Source of the DNA: Bacteroidia bacterium
Lineage (GTDB): Bacteria > Bacteroidota > Bacteroidia > J057
NCBI GenBank assembly: GCA_022760475.1
Contig: JALEFZ010000088.1
Coordinates: 372,001-436,000, forward strand
Reading direction: 5' to 3'
Length of the DNA: 64,000 nt
The position numbers and the translations under genes are program-made. Each line of letters starts with the position of its first letter. Position 1 is the stretch's first letter. Of this stretch, positions 44,978-54,720 are shown in pieces. The notes under the pieces are model-generated. The model ran no database searches and was not told where the DNA came from. It saw only the letters and a program-made list of their open reading frames with translations.

Positions 44978-45133
44978 ATGTACCTACTCAAAGACATCAA
45001 GCCCAAACAAAAAATTACCCAAACTGATCTTGAAAAACATTTTGATGAAGTCTTTTCTCACCCTCAACGAGATCAGAAAAAGAAGAGCATTTGGGAAAAA
45101 CTAAACAAGGAAATAACCAAGGATTGTTCCTGA
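44978..45133 (+). CDS. 51-residue hypothetical protein
   Basis: The frame begins MYLLKDIKPKQKITQTDLEK and ends KEITKDCS. It is polar, helical and charged, with no membrane helix and no signal. The reading frame is clean, starts right after an AT-rich leader and ends 16 bp before the stop of the opposing gene. I do not recognise it. Confidence is moderate because it is short. Confidence 0.5.
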   Translation: MYLLKDIKPKQKITQTDLEKHFDEVFSHPQRDQKKKSIWEKLNKEITKDCS

Positions 45134-45149
45134 ATCATCATCCCTTTTA

Positions 45150-46193
45150 TCAATCCATTTTCTTGAATGTATAGATGTAGGGAACAAATTTTTCCTTGTC
45201 ATCAAAACGCTCATCAAAGAAGTAACCCTTCATCATTTTGGGTTCCTTATCCTGCACAATGAAATACCTGGTATCCAGCTTTTTTGCCCGAGGGTTATAG
45301 TAGTTGAATACCAGGGTATCAGTTTGCCATCTCCAGCCCACCATTTGTTGGGTTAGGAAATCCATAGGTTTGGTGGTTCCGTCCTTCGTGATCATTCCCG
45401 TATATTCAGTACCAAAGCGGTACTCCGCTAGTTCAAACTCAAAGTAGTTTACCTGGCCAAGCGAATTTGTGTCTGCCATGGCCCTCCAGAGTCCGATGAT
45501 ACTTTTATCTTTCTCAGAATTCCATTCAAAGAGGGAGTTATCCAATTTTGAATTGACCTTGATCTCTTGCGTCCAAAATTCCTGTGGACCTGTTTTGGAG
45601 TAATATGGGAATAGGATTCCATCAACTTCCCTGTAGTCATTGAAATATGTCCGAGATCCGTTGCTGGAAAGGATCATTCTGAGCAGACCTGTTTCCAATT
45701 CATAGGATCTGTATTCAAGGTAGCCATCGGGATCTTCGATTTCTATGACTACAGTCTTTTGTCCATTGGGGAGCAAACTTATTCTACTGCTTTGGATGGA
45801 TTTGTTTGAAATGCCAAATCGCATTTCTGGAAAGATAGAAGCCTCCTGCATGTAATATTTTACCTGGGCTTTTCCCATACCAAAAGAGCCTTCATGGGTA
45901 AGGTTTACTCCACCCCCATCGCAGATGATAGCTTCAAAAGTATCAGTCGGGGAGGTTCGGAAGATGCGCATGAAGGAGTCTCTTCGGATACTAACGTCAA
46001 ATTTGTATTCAGTTCCTGGACTTTTTCCTTTTTGGACAATCCTAAGGCTTTCAACAGCCTCAAGTTTTTCGCGTCCACCAATTGCTTTGAGGTACTTTTC
46101 AAATACAGCCTGAGGTTCTGGGAGATCTGTCTGTGAAAAGGCCAGCTGTAGGCTCATTCCTAAGAAAAAGCTGATCAAATGAATTGTTTTCAT
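45150..46193 (-). CDS. Secreted LolA-like hypothetical protein
   Basis: The 347-residue protein has a signal peptide (FFLGMSLQLAFSQ), then VFEKYLKAIGGREKLEAVESLRI, the opening seen in LolA/LolB-fold secreted proteins of Bacteroidota, which bind lipids or lipoprotein tails. The rest is beta-rich (FDVSIRRDSFMRIFR, YEYRS-like strands). The function is not known. Downstream, its transcript meets a terminator at about 44640. It is followed upstream by a hydrolase gene 18 bp away. Confidence 0.7.
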   Translation of the reverse strand: MKTIHLISFFLGMSLQLAFSQTDLPEPQAVFEKYLKAIGGREKLEAVESLRIVQKGKSPGTEYKFDVSIRRDSFMRIFRTSPTDTFEAIICDGGGVNLTHEGSFGMGKAQVKYYMQEASIFPEMRFGISNKSIQSSRISLLPNGQKTVVIEIEDPDGYLEYRSYELETGLLRMILSSNGSRTYFNDYREVDGILFPYYSKTGPQEFWTQEIKVNSKLDNSLFEWNSEKDKSIIGLWRAMADTNSLGQVNYFEFELAEYRFGTEYTGMITKDGTTKPMDFLTQQMVGWRWQTDTLVFNYYNPRAKKLDTRYFIVQDKEPKMMKGYFFDERFDDKEKFVPYIYTFKKMD

Positions 46194-46211
46194 GGGTTTG
46201 TGCTTATTTGA

Positions 46212-46775
46212 TTAAAGATATTCTAAAATCTGTTCTGTGGTAAAAATATCAGCAAACTCACTCTTCAGGGCGGCAATTTCAACTTCATGCATCAAGGCGG
46301 CAGGAAATTTTTTCCCATTTGATCCTACTTTATCAAAAGTTGCACAGGCATCTTCAACAAGTATTACCTCAAAGCCCAAGTTCGCTGCCATCCTTGTACT
46401 TGTGGAGATGCAGTGATCCGTGGTTAAACCTGCGATCAGGACTTTTTTTATTCCATTGTCCTTTAGGTCTTGTTCGAGTTGAGTTCCAATGAAGGCCGAG
46501 TTAACATTTTTTTCATAGACAATTTCTCCAGGCCTGGGAAGGACTAATTCATGAATTTCGTTTCCCTTTTTTCCTTTTACCAATGGAGAAATGGGATTGG
46601 TAGAATTATGCTTCGCGTGGAATATGGGAAGGGCTTTTGCCCTGAACGCCCTTAGTAGCTTAGCTGCTTTTTCTTCTGCATCTTCATTGTTTCGGGCTCC
46701 GCCCCAATATTCTATGTCTTCGAACCCCTGCTGAATATCAATCAGCAATAAGGCAGTACTTTTATCCAGTGTCAT
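46212..46775 (-). CDS. Isochorismatase family cysteine hydrolase
   Basis: The 187-residue protein has the triad Asp13 (LLIDIQQGF), Lys89 (YEKNVNSAF) and Cys122 (TTDHCISTST). It differs from PncA in the metal-binding region (no DxHxxxH), so the substrate is probably not nicotinamide; family members hydrolyse amides or isochorismate. Cytoplasmic. The gene has 20 bp to the next membrane protein gene upstream and could be co-transcribed. Confidence 0.9.
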   Translation of the reverse strand: MTLDKSTALLLIDIQQGFEDIEYWGGARNNEDAEEKAAKLLRAFRAKALPIFHAKHNSTNPISPLVKGKKGNEIHELVLPRPGEIVYEKNVNSAFIGTQLEQDLKDNGIKKVLIAGLTTDHCISTSTRMAANLGFEVILVEDACATFDKVGSNGKKFPAALMHEVEIAALKSEFADIFTTEQILEYL

Positions 46776-46794
46776 ATGATTGTTGTATTAATGC

Positions 46795-47292
46795 TTATTC
46801 CTTTCTCAATTTTGAGGTGATATCTGTTCTCCCGCGAATGATTGACTTGAGAATTAGCCATTCTGCAGGATCTAATTGGTTTTTATAGATGTAATAGGAC
46901 GATTGGTTGCTAAGGAATAGCATCATCCAGTTTGGATATTCTTTTACCTGCCTGATCACCTCCCAATCCATCCTGGATTCGAAATGGCTTCCCTTCGCCA
47001 AAATTTCCTTGTCATCTATGGTGAAATGTATCTCATCTTCAAACATGTGGTGGGTTCTGAAGAGGTTTCGGGTATTGGCATACACTACATAGGGAAGGAA
47101 GATTAGGAAACAGAGAAAATAGATCAGGGTATTTGTAGGAAAAAACGAATTTGAACCTGTAAAACTCAATAGGGTAAATCCCAGCCAAAAAGCATAAAGA
47201 AACATCCAGATAGGCCTGGTGAAATAGCGCCTGAAGGCCAGCATCAGGAAGGGCCGAAAGGGATAATCCTGTGTGAAAGAAATTCTGTCCAT
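46795..47292 (-). CDS. YcxB-like two-helix membrane protein
   Basis: The 165-residue protein has two adjacent membrane helices (about 30-48 and 55-72) and a C-terminal beta-rich domain with FTIDDKEILAKGSHFESRMDWEVIRQVKE and YYIYKNQL, the pattern of YcxB-like (PF14317) proteins. The function is unknown. It diverges from murF-alr with a 76-bp gap. Confidence 0.75.
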   Translation of the reverse strand: MDRISFTQDYPFRPFLMLAFRRYFTRPIWMFLYAFWLGFTLLSFTGSNSFFPTNTLIYFLCFLIFLPYVVYANTRNLFRTHHMFEDEIHFTIDDKEILAKGSHFESRMDWEVIRQVKEYPNWMMLFLSNQSSYYIYKNQLDPAEWLILKSIIRGRTDITSKLRKE

Positions 47293-47368
47293 AACTGGAT
47301 AAGATGATTTTTCGCTATAAATTAAGGCTTTCTTCCACGAATAAACATCATCAGGCTCAACAAAATTT

Positions 47369-49816
47369 ATGCTTGGAGTTCCCTATAACATCACTGAAAT
47401 CGCGCAGGCAAGTTTTGCGAAGGATCTTCATCAAGGTACTTTTCGTGCTCCGGTACTGAAGTATATCTCCTTTGATAGCAGGTTAATCAGTCATGGTTCT
47501 CAAAGTCTTTTTGTGGCCTTGAAAACAGGGAACCGAGATGGACATGATTATCTGGAGGATGCTTACAAGAAGGGAGTACGAAATTTCATTGTTGAGAAAG
47601 AGTTGGGTTTCAAGGGGGTAAACTATGCCTTGGTAGATGATTCCTTGGAGGCACTTCAACTTCTGGCGATGCAGCATAGAAGTCGATTTTCCTATCCTAT
47701 TTGGGCCATCACAGGTTCTAACGGGAAGACCACCGTGAAAGAATGGTTGGCGAGCCTGTTGGAAATTGAATTTCAACTGGTCAAATCTCCGATGAGTTAC
47801 AACAGCCAGTTGGGTGTAGCCCTTTCTCTCCTTCAACTGCGTCCCGGTATTGACCTGGCGATCATCGAGGCGGGTATTTCTCAGCCTGGGGAAATGGAAG
47901 TTTTGGCTCAGATGATCAAACCTACCCATGGCATCCTGACCCATATGGGAAGTTCTCATGCAGAAAATTTTGAAGGGATGGATCACAAGTTGGAAGAAAA
48001 ACTCAAACTTTTTGAAGGAGTTGAGCAATTGCTCTGCAGCTCTTTTCAGCCTGAGATTCTGCGAAAAGTCGAAGACTTAAATCCCTTAAGCATTGGTTTT
48101 CAAGATACAGATCATTGGAAGATTTCACAGACTTCGCTATCCGACTCTTTCCTGATTAATGACAATGACCTCAAGGAAGCGATAAAACTTCCCTTTTCAG
48201 GACAGGGAAATGCTGAAAATGCCTGGCTTGCCATTGCTGCAGCTCGTAGCATTGGATTGAGTTTTGAGTCTATCAAGGAGAGGCTTCCATTTTTGTCTCC
48301 GGTAGAAATGCGTACGGAGATTATTTCTGACAATCCTGAGATTACGCTGATCAATGACAGTTATAACTCAGATGTCGACTCTGTGCGAAATGCCTTCCAG
48401 CAATTGGATGATACCGATATTCATCCTCGCAAATGGATCATAATCAGCGATATCCCTCATCTGGGAGAACAGCAAGAAGCCATTCAACAAGAGGTTTTGG
48501 AGGAGGCTGAAAGTCTGGTAGGAGCCGAACACATCATCAGTATCGGCCCTGTTTTTGGGAAGTTGAGAAGTGAAAAACACTATGATAGGGTTGAAGATTT
48601 TCTTGCGAAATTGAAGGTAAGGGAGTTTTTTAACAGCACCATTCTTCTGAAAGGAGCGAGGAATTTTGCATTGGAAAAACTGATTCCACGCTTCAACCAT
48701 AAATTAAATGCCACCACATTTACTATTGACCTTTCTGCCTTATCCCACAATTTCCGATACCTAAAGTCAAGGGTTGCAGAAGGGACCAAAGCCATGTGCA
48801 TGGTCAAAGCAGCCTCATACGGCAGTGGAACCTGGGAAATCGCCCAGCAATTGGAGAAGGAGGGAGCCAGCTACCTGGCGGTTGCCTATGCTTCTGAGGG
48901 AATTGAATTGAGACAGGCAGGGATTCAGTTGCCCATCATGGTGCTCAATCCTGATTTGTCTAGCGTAGAGGCCTTACTGCAGTTTGACATTGAACCTGAG
49001 GTGTCGAATTTTCCTTTACTAAGGGGCTTTTTGAGGGCTGCAAGGCTCTCTGAGAGAAGTGAGTACAGGATTCACATCAAGCTGGATACAGGCATGGGAA
49101 GGCTTGGGTTCACGGAGAGTGATTTGGAAGCCCTTGTTTTGGAGTTGGGGAAAGAACCTGATGTGAATATTATTTCACTTATGTCTCACATGGCGGCGGC
49201 TGATATTCCAGAGGAGGATGAGTTTTCCAGATCACAGATTCGAACTTTCCTTAGGATGTCCCAATACCTCCAGACACAACTGGGGATTCAACCATTCCGC
49301 CATATCCTAAATACACCTGGTATCCTTCGTTTCCCAGAAGCAGCCTTTGATATGGTCAGGTTGGGAATTGGTTTGTATGGGATCAATCCTGTAGAAGAAT
49401 TGCATGATTTAAAGGAAATTGGGAGCCTAGTCAGCAATATCAGCCAAATCCACAATTATCCTGAAGGTGTCAGCATTGGTTATGGCCGCTCGCAGTATAC
49501 CCGTAGACCAAGTCGAATAGCGACCGTTCCTATTGGATATGCGGATGGGATCCCTCGTTCGGTAGGAGGGGGGAAGGCCTCATTTCTGGTTCATGGCAAA
49601 AGGGTACCCACATTTGGAAGGATTTGTATGGATATGTTGATGCTGGATGTGAGTGATCTCCCCAAAGCTGCTGAAGGAGACAAGGTACTCATCTTTGGGC
49701 ATTTGGGAGAGGATAGTTTGTCTATCAATGAATTGGCAAAAGCAGCCGAAACCATTCCTTACGAACTATTGGTGAGGGTTAGTCCTCGAGTCAGAAGGGT
49801 TTATGTGAAGGAATGA
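47369..49816 (+). CDS. MurF-alanine racemase fusion
   Basis: The 815-residue protein joins two enzymes. Residues about 1-445 are MurF (ATP-binding GSNGKTT at 116-122, then substrate motifs IIEAGISQPGEM and NDSYNSD), which adds D-Ala-D-Ala to UDP-MurNAc-tripeptide. Residues about 455-815 are alanine racemase with the PLP lysine Lys480 (MVKAASYGSG), HIKLDTGMGRLG, VSIGYGRSQYT (catalytic Tyr region) and GRICMDMLMLDV. The fusion is typical of Bacteroidota. The ATG at 47369 lies 76 bp from the divergent gene. It should couple D-Ala supply to wall synthesis. Confidence 0.95.
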   Translation: MLGVPYNITEIAQASFAKDLHQGTFRAPVLKYISFDSRLISHGSQSLFVALKTGNRDGHDYLEDAYKKGVRNFIVEKELGFKGVNYALVDDSLEALQLLAMQHRSRFSYPIWAITGSNGKTTVKEWLASLLEIEFQLVKSPMSYNSQLGVALSLLQLRPGIDLAIIEAGISQPGEMEVLAQMIKPTHGILTHMGSSHAENFEGMDHKLEEKLKLFEGVEQLLCSSFQPEILRKVEDLNPLSIGFQDTDHWKISQTSLSDSFLINDNDLKEAIKLPFSGQGNAENAWLAIAAARSIGLSFESIKERLPFLSPVEMRTEIISDNPEITLINDSYNSDVDSVRNAFQQLDDTDIHPRKWIIISDIPHLGEQQEAIQQEVLEEAESLVGAEHIISIGPVFGKLRSEKHYDRVEDFLAKLKVREFFNSTILLKGARNFALEKLIPRFNHKLNATTFTIDLSALSHNFRYLKSRVAEGTKAMCMVKAASYGSGTWEIAQQLEKEGASYLAVAYASEGIELRQAGIQLPIMVLNPDLSSVEALLQFDIEPEVSNFPLLRGFLRAARLSERSEYRIHIKLDTGMGRLGFTESDLEALVLELGKEPDVNIISLMSHMAAADIPEEDEFSRSQIRTFLRMSQYLQTQLGIQPFRHILNTPGILRFPEAAFDMVRLGIGLYGINPVEELHDLKEIGSLVSNISQIHNYPEGVSIGYGRSQYTRRPSRIATVPIGYADGIPRSVGGGKASFLVHGKRVPTFGRICMDMLMLDVSDLPKAAEGDKVLIFGHLGEDSLSINELAKAAETIPYELLVRVSPRVRRVYVKE

Positions 49817-49820
49817 TTCT

Positions 49821-50777
49821 TTAATGATACTCTGCGGTAGGCATCAAAGCGAGCCTTTGGGTTAGTTCATGGTAGCAGATGACATCCTCTCCGAAGTAAT
49901 GGACCACCATGCTCTTTCTTGTCCTTGATTTGTCCCGGATGGGATCACCTCCATGAATAAGGTTGGCATGCCAGATCAATAGGTCTCCAGGTTCCGTGTA
50001 GAAGTAAGCCTTTTCGAAATTATTGGCTTGGATGACCTCTTCGATTTTATCCTCATAGTGTGCATTTGCCTGGCTTCCTATTTGGTAGCGATTGCCGCCA
50101 TGCTCAAAGTCGTGATTCATGACATACGGCAACCGATGGCTTCCTGGGTAATAAAATAAGGGGCCGCTGGCATCGTCCACTTTTTCCAGGGCAATCCAAA
50201 TCGCCGTCAGGTAGCCCATAGGGTAGGTGGTCATGTGGATGGAGTCAGAATGTGCCCGCTGTTGGCTTCCCTTGATAAAGTTCAGGCTTTGGAATGGGAG
50301 CATCCTTTTTCCGGTAAGGGCGCTCATCAAGTCAACCAGTTCCTTTCTCCTTACGAGCTTTCCCAATAAATCCGAATGGCGATAGGCAAAGAATATCTTA
50401 TTATTTTTTCGCTGGTTTACATTTCCCTTGCTCAAAAGAGACGCTACTTCAGCATTTATTTCTTCAACCTCTTCCTGATTAAAAAACTCCCTGAAAATCA
50501 AATAGCCCTTTTCAAACCAGTGAATGGCATGTTCTTGATGCGAATGAGTCATCTTTAGGAAATTTGGATGCGCTTTCAGCTCATCTAGGGTTTTGATTTC
50601 ATCAATCCATGGCCTGGGTTGGGGGAGGTGAGAAAAAACAGTTGAGTTTATAGGCCAACTGAGTGGTCGCTTGATATTGTATTTTTGAAACAAGGGCTTG
50701 TTATGCGCAATCTTGGACCTGTTCAACAGGTTATTGAGCACATAGCTTGCTTTAAAAGTTCTTAGCCAATTGAGCAT
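49821..50777 (-). CDS. Phytanoyl-CoA dioxygenase (PhyH) family oxygenase
   Basis: The 318-residue protein has the Fe(II) and 2-oxoglutarate facial-triad pattern: His-x-Asp in QQRAHSDSIHM-type region (HSDS), then distal His in WHANLIHGGDP followed by an Arg-bearing segment (RTRKSMVVHY). The PGSHRLPY motif and IALEKVDDASGPLFYYPGSH are family marks. Substrate unknown. It converges on murF-alr with a 4-bp gap. Confidence 0.88.
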   Translation of the reverse strand: MLNWLRTFKASYVLNNLLNRSKIAHNKPLFQKYNIKRPLSWPINSTVFSHLPQPRPWIDEIKTLDELKAHPNFLKMTHSHQEHAIHWFEKGYLIFREFFNQEEVEEINAEVASLLSKGNVNQRKNNKIFFAYRHSDLLGKLVRRKELVDLMSALTGKRMLPFQSLNFIKGSQQRAHSDSIHMTTYPMGYLTAIWIALEKVDDASGPLFYYPGSHRLPYVMNHDFEHGGNRYQIGSQANAHYEDKIEEVIQANNFEKAYFYTEPGDLLIWHANLIHGGDPIRDKSRTRKSMVVHYFGEDVICYHELTQRLALMPTAEYH

Positions 50778-50888
50778 ATATCAGGAAATTGCTGTCTACA
50801 AATATCGCTTTGACAGACAAATTTCCCAATTGTATTTTCGATCTACATTTTCGCACAGTTTACTTGTCTATCATTAATTTTTAAATGC

Positions 50889-51956
50889 ATGAACCCATTA
50901 TTTCAACCCCTTAAGCTCAGAGGGTTGAGCTTAAAAAATCGCATCGCTGTTTCTCCCATGCAGCAGTATAGCAGCGAGGATGGCTTCGCCAATGACTGGC
51001 ACCTTGTCCATCTTGGAAGTCGGGCAGTTGGAGGGGCTGGCTTGATCATCTCGGAATGTGCGGTTATTTCGCCTGAAGGCCTGCTTACCAAAAAAGATAT
51101 AGGCATTTGGAAGGATGCTCACATCGAAAAATGGGAGCAGATCAACTATTTTATTCACCAACAAGGGGCCAAATCAATCATGCAGATTGGTCATTTTGGA
51201 GCGAAAGGCAGCAGGATGACCCCTATGGAAGGTTTTAAATTCCTTTCTCCTGAACAAGGAGGCTGGGCTACCATTTCTTCTTCTGCCCATGCTCCATTCA
51301 GAGGTATGGCCCAACCAACCAAAATGGATCATGATGATATAAAGGAAGTCATAAAGAAATTTGGTGATGCAACTGAAAGGGCATTGAGTGCAGGCTTTGA
51401 TTCCGTAGAAATTCACGCTGCACATGGCTACTTGATCCATCAGTATTATTCTCAATTGATGAATCGGAGGGATGATGAATATGGGGGTAGCCTGGAAAAC
51501 AGGTTGAGGTTTTTGAAGGAAGTGATTCGCGAAATCAGGTCAAGGATGCCAGATGCCATGCCACTGTTCCTGAGAATTTCTGCGGTTGATTTTTCTGATG
51601 ATCCGCTTGCCTGGACTTTGGATGATTCGGTAGCATTGGCAAAAATGGCAAAGGCGGAAGGTGTGGACCTGATCACTGCTTCTGGTGGAGGCTTTGTGTA
51701 TGTGGATAAGGCCTTGGCCAGCCCGGGCTATCAGGTTCCATTTGCAGAGCGAATCCGCAATGAAGCTGGCATCGCAACAGGAGCCGTCGGCATGATCAAC
51801 GAGGGTTCCCAGGCAAATTCCATCATAGCTAATGGTCAGGCCGACCTGGCAGTTATGGCCAGGGAATTTCTACGCAATCCCTACTTTCCCATTAATGCTG
51901 CCAGGGAAATTGGAGAAGATATAGCAATTCCTGGTCCATATACCCGGGCTTATTGA
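50889..51956 (+). CDS. Old yellow enzyme family NADH:flavin oxidoreductase (YqjM/NamA-like)
   Basis: The 355-residue TIM-barrel flavoenzyme has KNRIAVSPMQQYSSEDG, LHLGSRAVGGAG, the HAAHGYLIHQ substrate motif, SQLMNRRDDEYGGSLENR and the FMN phosphate loop AVGMI/DLAVMAREFLRNP. Its arrangement (SPM, then the His-His active-site dyad in EIHAAHGY) is of the YqjM class, which reduces activated alkenes. FMN binding is expected. It converges on the aminotransferase gene, overlapping by 7 bp. Confidence 0.92.
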   Translation: MNPLFQPLKLRGLSLKNRIAVSPMQQYSSEDGFANDWHLVHLGSRAVGGAGLIISECAVISPEGLLTKKDIGIWKDAHIEKWEQINYFIHQQGAKSIMQIGHFGAKGSRMTPMEGFKFLSPEQGGWATISSSAHAPFRGMAQPTKMDHDDIKEVIKKFGDATERALSAGFDSVEIHAAHGYLIHQYYSQLMNRRDDEYGGSLENRLRFLKEVIREIRSRMPDAMPLFLRISAVDFSDDPLAWTLDDSVALAKMAKAEGVDLITASGGGFVYVDKALASPGYQVPFAERIRNEAGIATGAVGMINEGSQANSIIANGQADLAVMAREFLRNPYFPINAAREIGEDIAIPGPYTRAY

Positions 51957-53113
51957 CGGACAGGAGCAGCCTGTTCAATCATTTCCATGAGCTTTTGCAT
52001 ATCCCTTTCTTCATTGAACACATTTACTGAAACTCGGAGGGAGTTGCCTCTGAGAGCTGTAATGACTCGATTCTCCTTGAGTTGAATACGGAATTGTTCC
52101 AGGTCAATTTGTTTGGGCATTTTCAATCCAAATAGGTGGGAAGAAAAGTAGGGTCCACTTTCAGATTCCATTCCCAGATTTTTCTGAAACTGGATCAAGG
52201 GTGCCACCAATTCTTTTACGTAGGCCTGCATATTTTCAATTCCCCAACTGTTCAATTGCTTCAAAGCCTCCAAAAGCATGGGCATAAGGAGGAAGTGGCT
52301 ACTTTCGCCCACGCTGTACCTGGCTGAACCTGCTGCATAGACAGGGTCATAGCTGGTCAGGCCAGAAAAATCCTCCGAATTGGTGCGGTTCATCCATGAC
52401 TCCTCAATGGGGGTTCCCCCTTCGAAATGAGAGCCATAGTAGGCCAGTCCGAGGGAATAGGGGCCAAGCATCCATTTGTAACTGGCACAGATCAGGGCAT
52501 CGGCCTGAATGTCCTCTACCTTTAAGGGACAGGCGCCTACAAACTGAGTACCATCTACAATGAATTTGATTCCCAGTTCTTTGCATCGTGCACCGATTGC
52601 TTTCAAGTCAAAACATATTCCATTCATCCAATGAATGGCAGACATGATCAATACTGCTGTATCTTCATTGAGTGCTTCCAAAATCCTTCGGTTCCACTCT
52701 TCTCCTGTGGCTTCACTCCCTACCTCTGGCCCTACCATTCTTAGCTCTATATCTTGTGATTGACACCATCTTTTGAGAGAGAAAACCGAACTGGGAAATT
52801 CTTCCTGGAGGGTCAGCGCCTGCTGCCCAGGCCGGGCTTTTATGTTGTGCAAGACCGTAGACATTCCATAGGATACAGAAGGGATAATGGCAATATCTTG
52901 GCCCTGTGCCCCAATGAGCTTGGCAAATTCGGACTTTACCTGACTCACTTCTGTAAAAAAGTCTTGGGAAGTGAGGTATGAGGGATCTTTTTGTTTTTCC
53001 AGTACATGTTGAGCCGCTTTTTCCGCAGCTATTAGCATGGGGGCTTTGGTGGCATTGTTGAGGTAGTAGATGTCCTCAGGAAGGTAAAACAGGTGTTTTT
53101 GACTCGTAAGCAT
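51950..53113 (-). CDS. Class V aminotransferase (cysteine desulfurase-like fold)
   Basis: The 387-residue PLP enzyme has YLNNATKAPM at the N terminus, SVSYGMSTVL, the PLP aspartate in FIVDGTQFVG and PLP lysine Lys213 in SYKWMLGP. It lacks the cysteine loop of a true desulfurase, so a transaminase, epimerase or lyase role is possible (isopenicillin-N-epimerase-like). Cytoplasmic. It is followed by a terminator on its upstream side and overlaps the OYE gene by 7 bp at the 3' end. Confidence 0.9.
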   Translation of the reverse strand: MLTSQKHLFYLPEDIYYLNNATKAPMLIAAEKAAQHVLEKQKDPSYLTSQDFFTEVSQVKSEFAKLIGAQGQDIAIIPSVSYGMSTVLHNIKARPGQQALTLQEEFPSSVFSLKRWCQSQDIELRMVGPEVGSEATGEEWNRRILEALNEDTAVLIMSAIHWMNGICFDLKAIGARCKELGIKFIVDGTQFVGACPLKVEDIQADALICASYKWMLGPYSLGLAYYGSHFEGGTPIEESWMNRTNSEDFSGLTSYDPVYAAGSARYSVGESSHFLLMPMLLEALKQLNSWGIENMQAYVKELVAPLIQFQKNLGMESESGPYFSSHLFGLKMPKQIDLEQFRIQLKENRVITALRGNSLRVSVNVFNEERDMQKLMEMIEQAAPVRQ

Positions 53114-53137
53114 GGATGGAGATTTTTGGAATTAAAC

Positions 53138-53173
53138 AAAAAAAGGATTCGGAAACTTATCTCCAAATCCTTT
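53138..53173 (-). terminator. Terminator of the serine hydrolase gene
   Basis: An 8-bp stem (AAAGGATT and AATCCTTT) with a 16-base loop is followed on the minus strand by a run of seven T. It lies between the serine hydrolase stop and the aminotransferase start. Confidence 0.82.
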
Positions 53174-53194
53174 CATGAAAGAGTCATCTTTGAT

Positions 53195-54658
53195 TTATTC
53201 TTCGATCTTGTCAAAATGGAATCGACCATTCCATTTGAAGCTCTTAAAGTTTCCTTCTTTGTCTTTCTCAAACTGTAAGCCTTCTTCTTCCCCAATATCC
53301 AAAAACTTCATTTCCCCAATATGATCCAATGAATAGGTCGTATTATCCTGGGGATCGTGGGCGATGAGTTTATTTCCTTTGACACTAATCGTGGTATAAT
53401 AATTCCCAATTCCCGGAACCTGTTCATTGTAAAGGTATTTACCTACGAGTTTTTTAAGCTCTGATTTTTTCAGTGGTTTGAGTTCAACCTCTTTGGGTTT
53501 TTGTGCCAGGTCTTCCCAGCCGTATTGGTTGGCGATGGATCTGGTGATTTCCGAGATCAATGAGCCACCTCGGTCTGCGCTGGTCATCACAATGACTCCA
53601 TGCCCCTTATGGATATAAGCAGCCATGTTGTTGGTGAAACCTGCATTTTTCCCACCGTGGCCAAATTTCATGTTATCTCCTTCACCATTCAGGGAAGGGC
53701 CTAAGCCCCAATCATTTTTGTGCTTGGATAGCATTTCTTTGACCGTTTGGGGAGAGAGAACTGAACCTTTTTTGCCTTTGTAGATTTCCTGCATGGCCAA
53801 GCAATACTTGGCAAGATCGGTAGGTGTCGTCCATAAGCCTGCTGCTGCTTGTTCGGGATAATTGTGCCAACGGCCTTCATAGACAGTGCCGTCTCCTTTG
53901 TAAGCTGCACTCGCTTGCGCATGGTATTTTTCCAAAAGGGGTTGTGAGTAGGTGGAATTGTTCATGTCCAACTTTGGGAAAATATGTTTGGCCATGTATT
54001 CTTCCAAGGGCATACCTGATACATCTTCTACTACTTTTTCCATGATGGTATATCCCCCACCTGAGTATTTCCAGTTTTCGCCCGGTGTGGCATAGGATTT
54101 AATGGCATCTGTATTTCCTTTGCCTTCCAATACCTCTGTGATGGTTGGGAATTTATCTTTCTGGCTATATCCCGGAAATCCGTGAACTGTAGTGCCTCCC
54201 GTATGTGTCAATAAATGCCTGAGGGTAAGTTTTTGTTCCTTGGTAAACTCGCTTTCAGGGAATTTCCATCCCTGTAGGTAGTTGTTTACATCTGTGTCCA
54301 GGTCAACTTTTCCTTCCTGGTAAAGATGCAGTGCAGCCAGAGCAGCCAGGGGTTTGCTGATAGAGCCTGCCTGGAAGAGGGTATTTTCGTTTACATTTAT
54401 GCCTTCCTGGGCTATTCCATATCCTTGCGCCCAATGAAGTTTTCCATCTTTGATTACGGCAATGCTCAAGCCTGGAACTTTATAATATTCCATTCGCTCG
54501 CTTATGCTAAACTTTTTTTCAGGGCTATTCATTACCCTAACACTAGGGGTAAGTCCTTTCTCAATGAGCTGTATTTCTTCATCAGTAGATTGACCATGCA
54601 GGAAAAAGGGTATGGCCATAAGGATTATGCAGAACCAGTTTTTGAGTGAATTAGTCAT
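53195..54658 (-). CDS. Class C beta-lactamase-family serine hydrolase
   Basis: The 487-residue protein has a signal peptide ending near FLHGQ. The SxxK motif is Ser99-Ile-Ser-Lys102 in FQAGSISKPLA; the YxN position reads YSGGGY (residue N replaced), and HGGKNAGF takes the KTG place. Such proteins are periplasmic esterases or DD-peptidase relatives rather than classical beta-lactamases. A C-terminal domain of about 110 residues (KLVGKYLYNEQVPGIGNYY) follows, likely of DUF3471-type. Transcribed alone with its own terminator. Confidence 0.88.
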   Translation of the reverse strand: MTNSLKNWFCIILMAIPFFLHGQSTDEEIQLIEKGLTPSVRVMNSPEKKFSISERMEYYKVPGLSIAVIKDGKLHWAQGYGIAQEGINVNENTLFQAGSISKPLAALAALHLYQEGKVDLDTDVNNYLQGWKFPESEFTKEQKLTLRHLLTHTGGTTVHGFPGYSQKDKFPTITEVLEGKGNTDAIKSYATPGENWKYSGGGYTIMEKVVEDVSGMPLEEYMAKHIFPKLDMNNSTYSQPLLEKYHAQASAAYKGDGTVYEGRWHNYPEQAAAGLWTTPTDLAKYCLAMQEIYKGKKGSVLSPQTVKEMLSKHKNDWGLGPSLNGEGDNMKFGHGGKNAGFTNNMAAYIHKGHGVIVMTSADRGGSLISEITRSIANQYGWEDLAQKPKEVELKPLKKSELKKLVGKYLYNEQVPGIGNYYTTISVKGNKLIAHDPQDNTTYSLDHIGEMKFLDIGEEEGLQFEKDKEGNFKSFKWNGRFHFDKIEE

Positions 54659-54720
54659 ATAATTATGGTTGGATAGTTCAGCTTAATATAGAATTATTTG
54701 AATGAGGAATCTTGCTTTAT

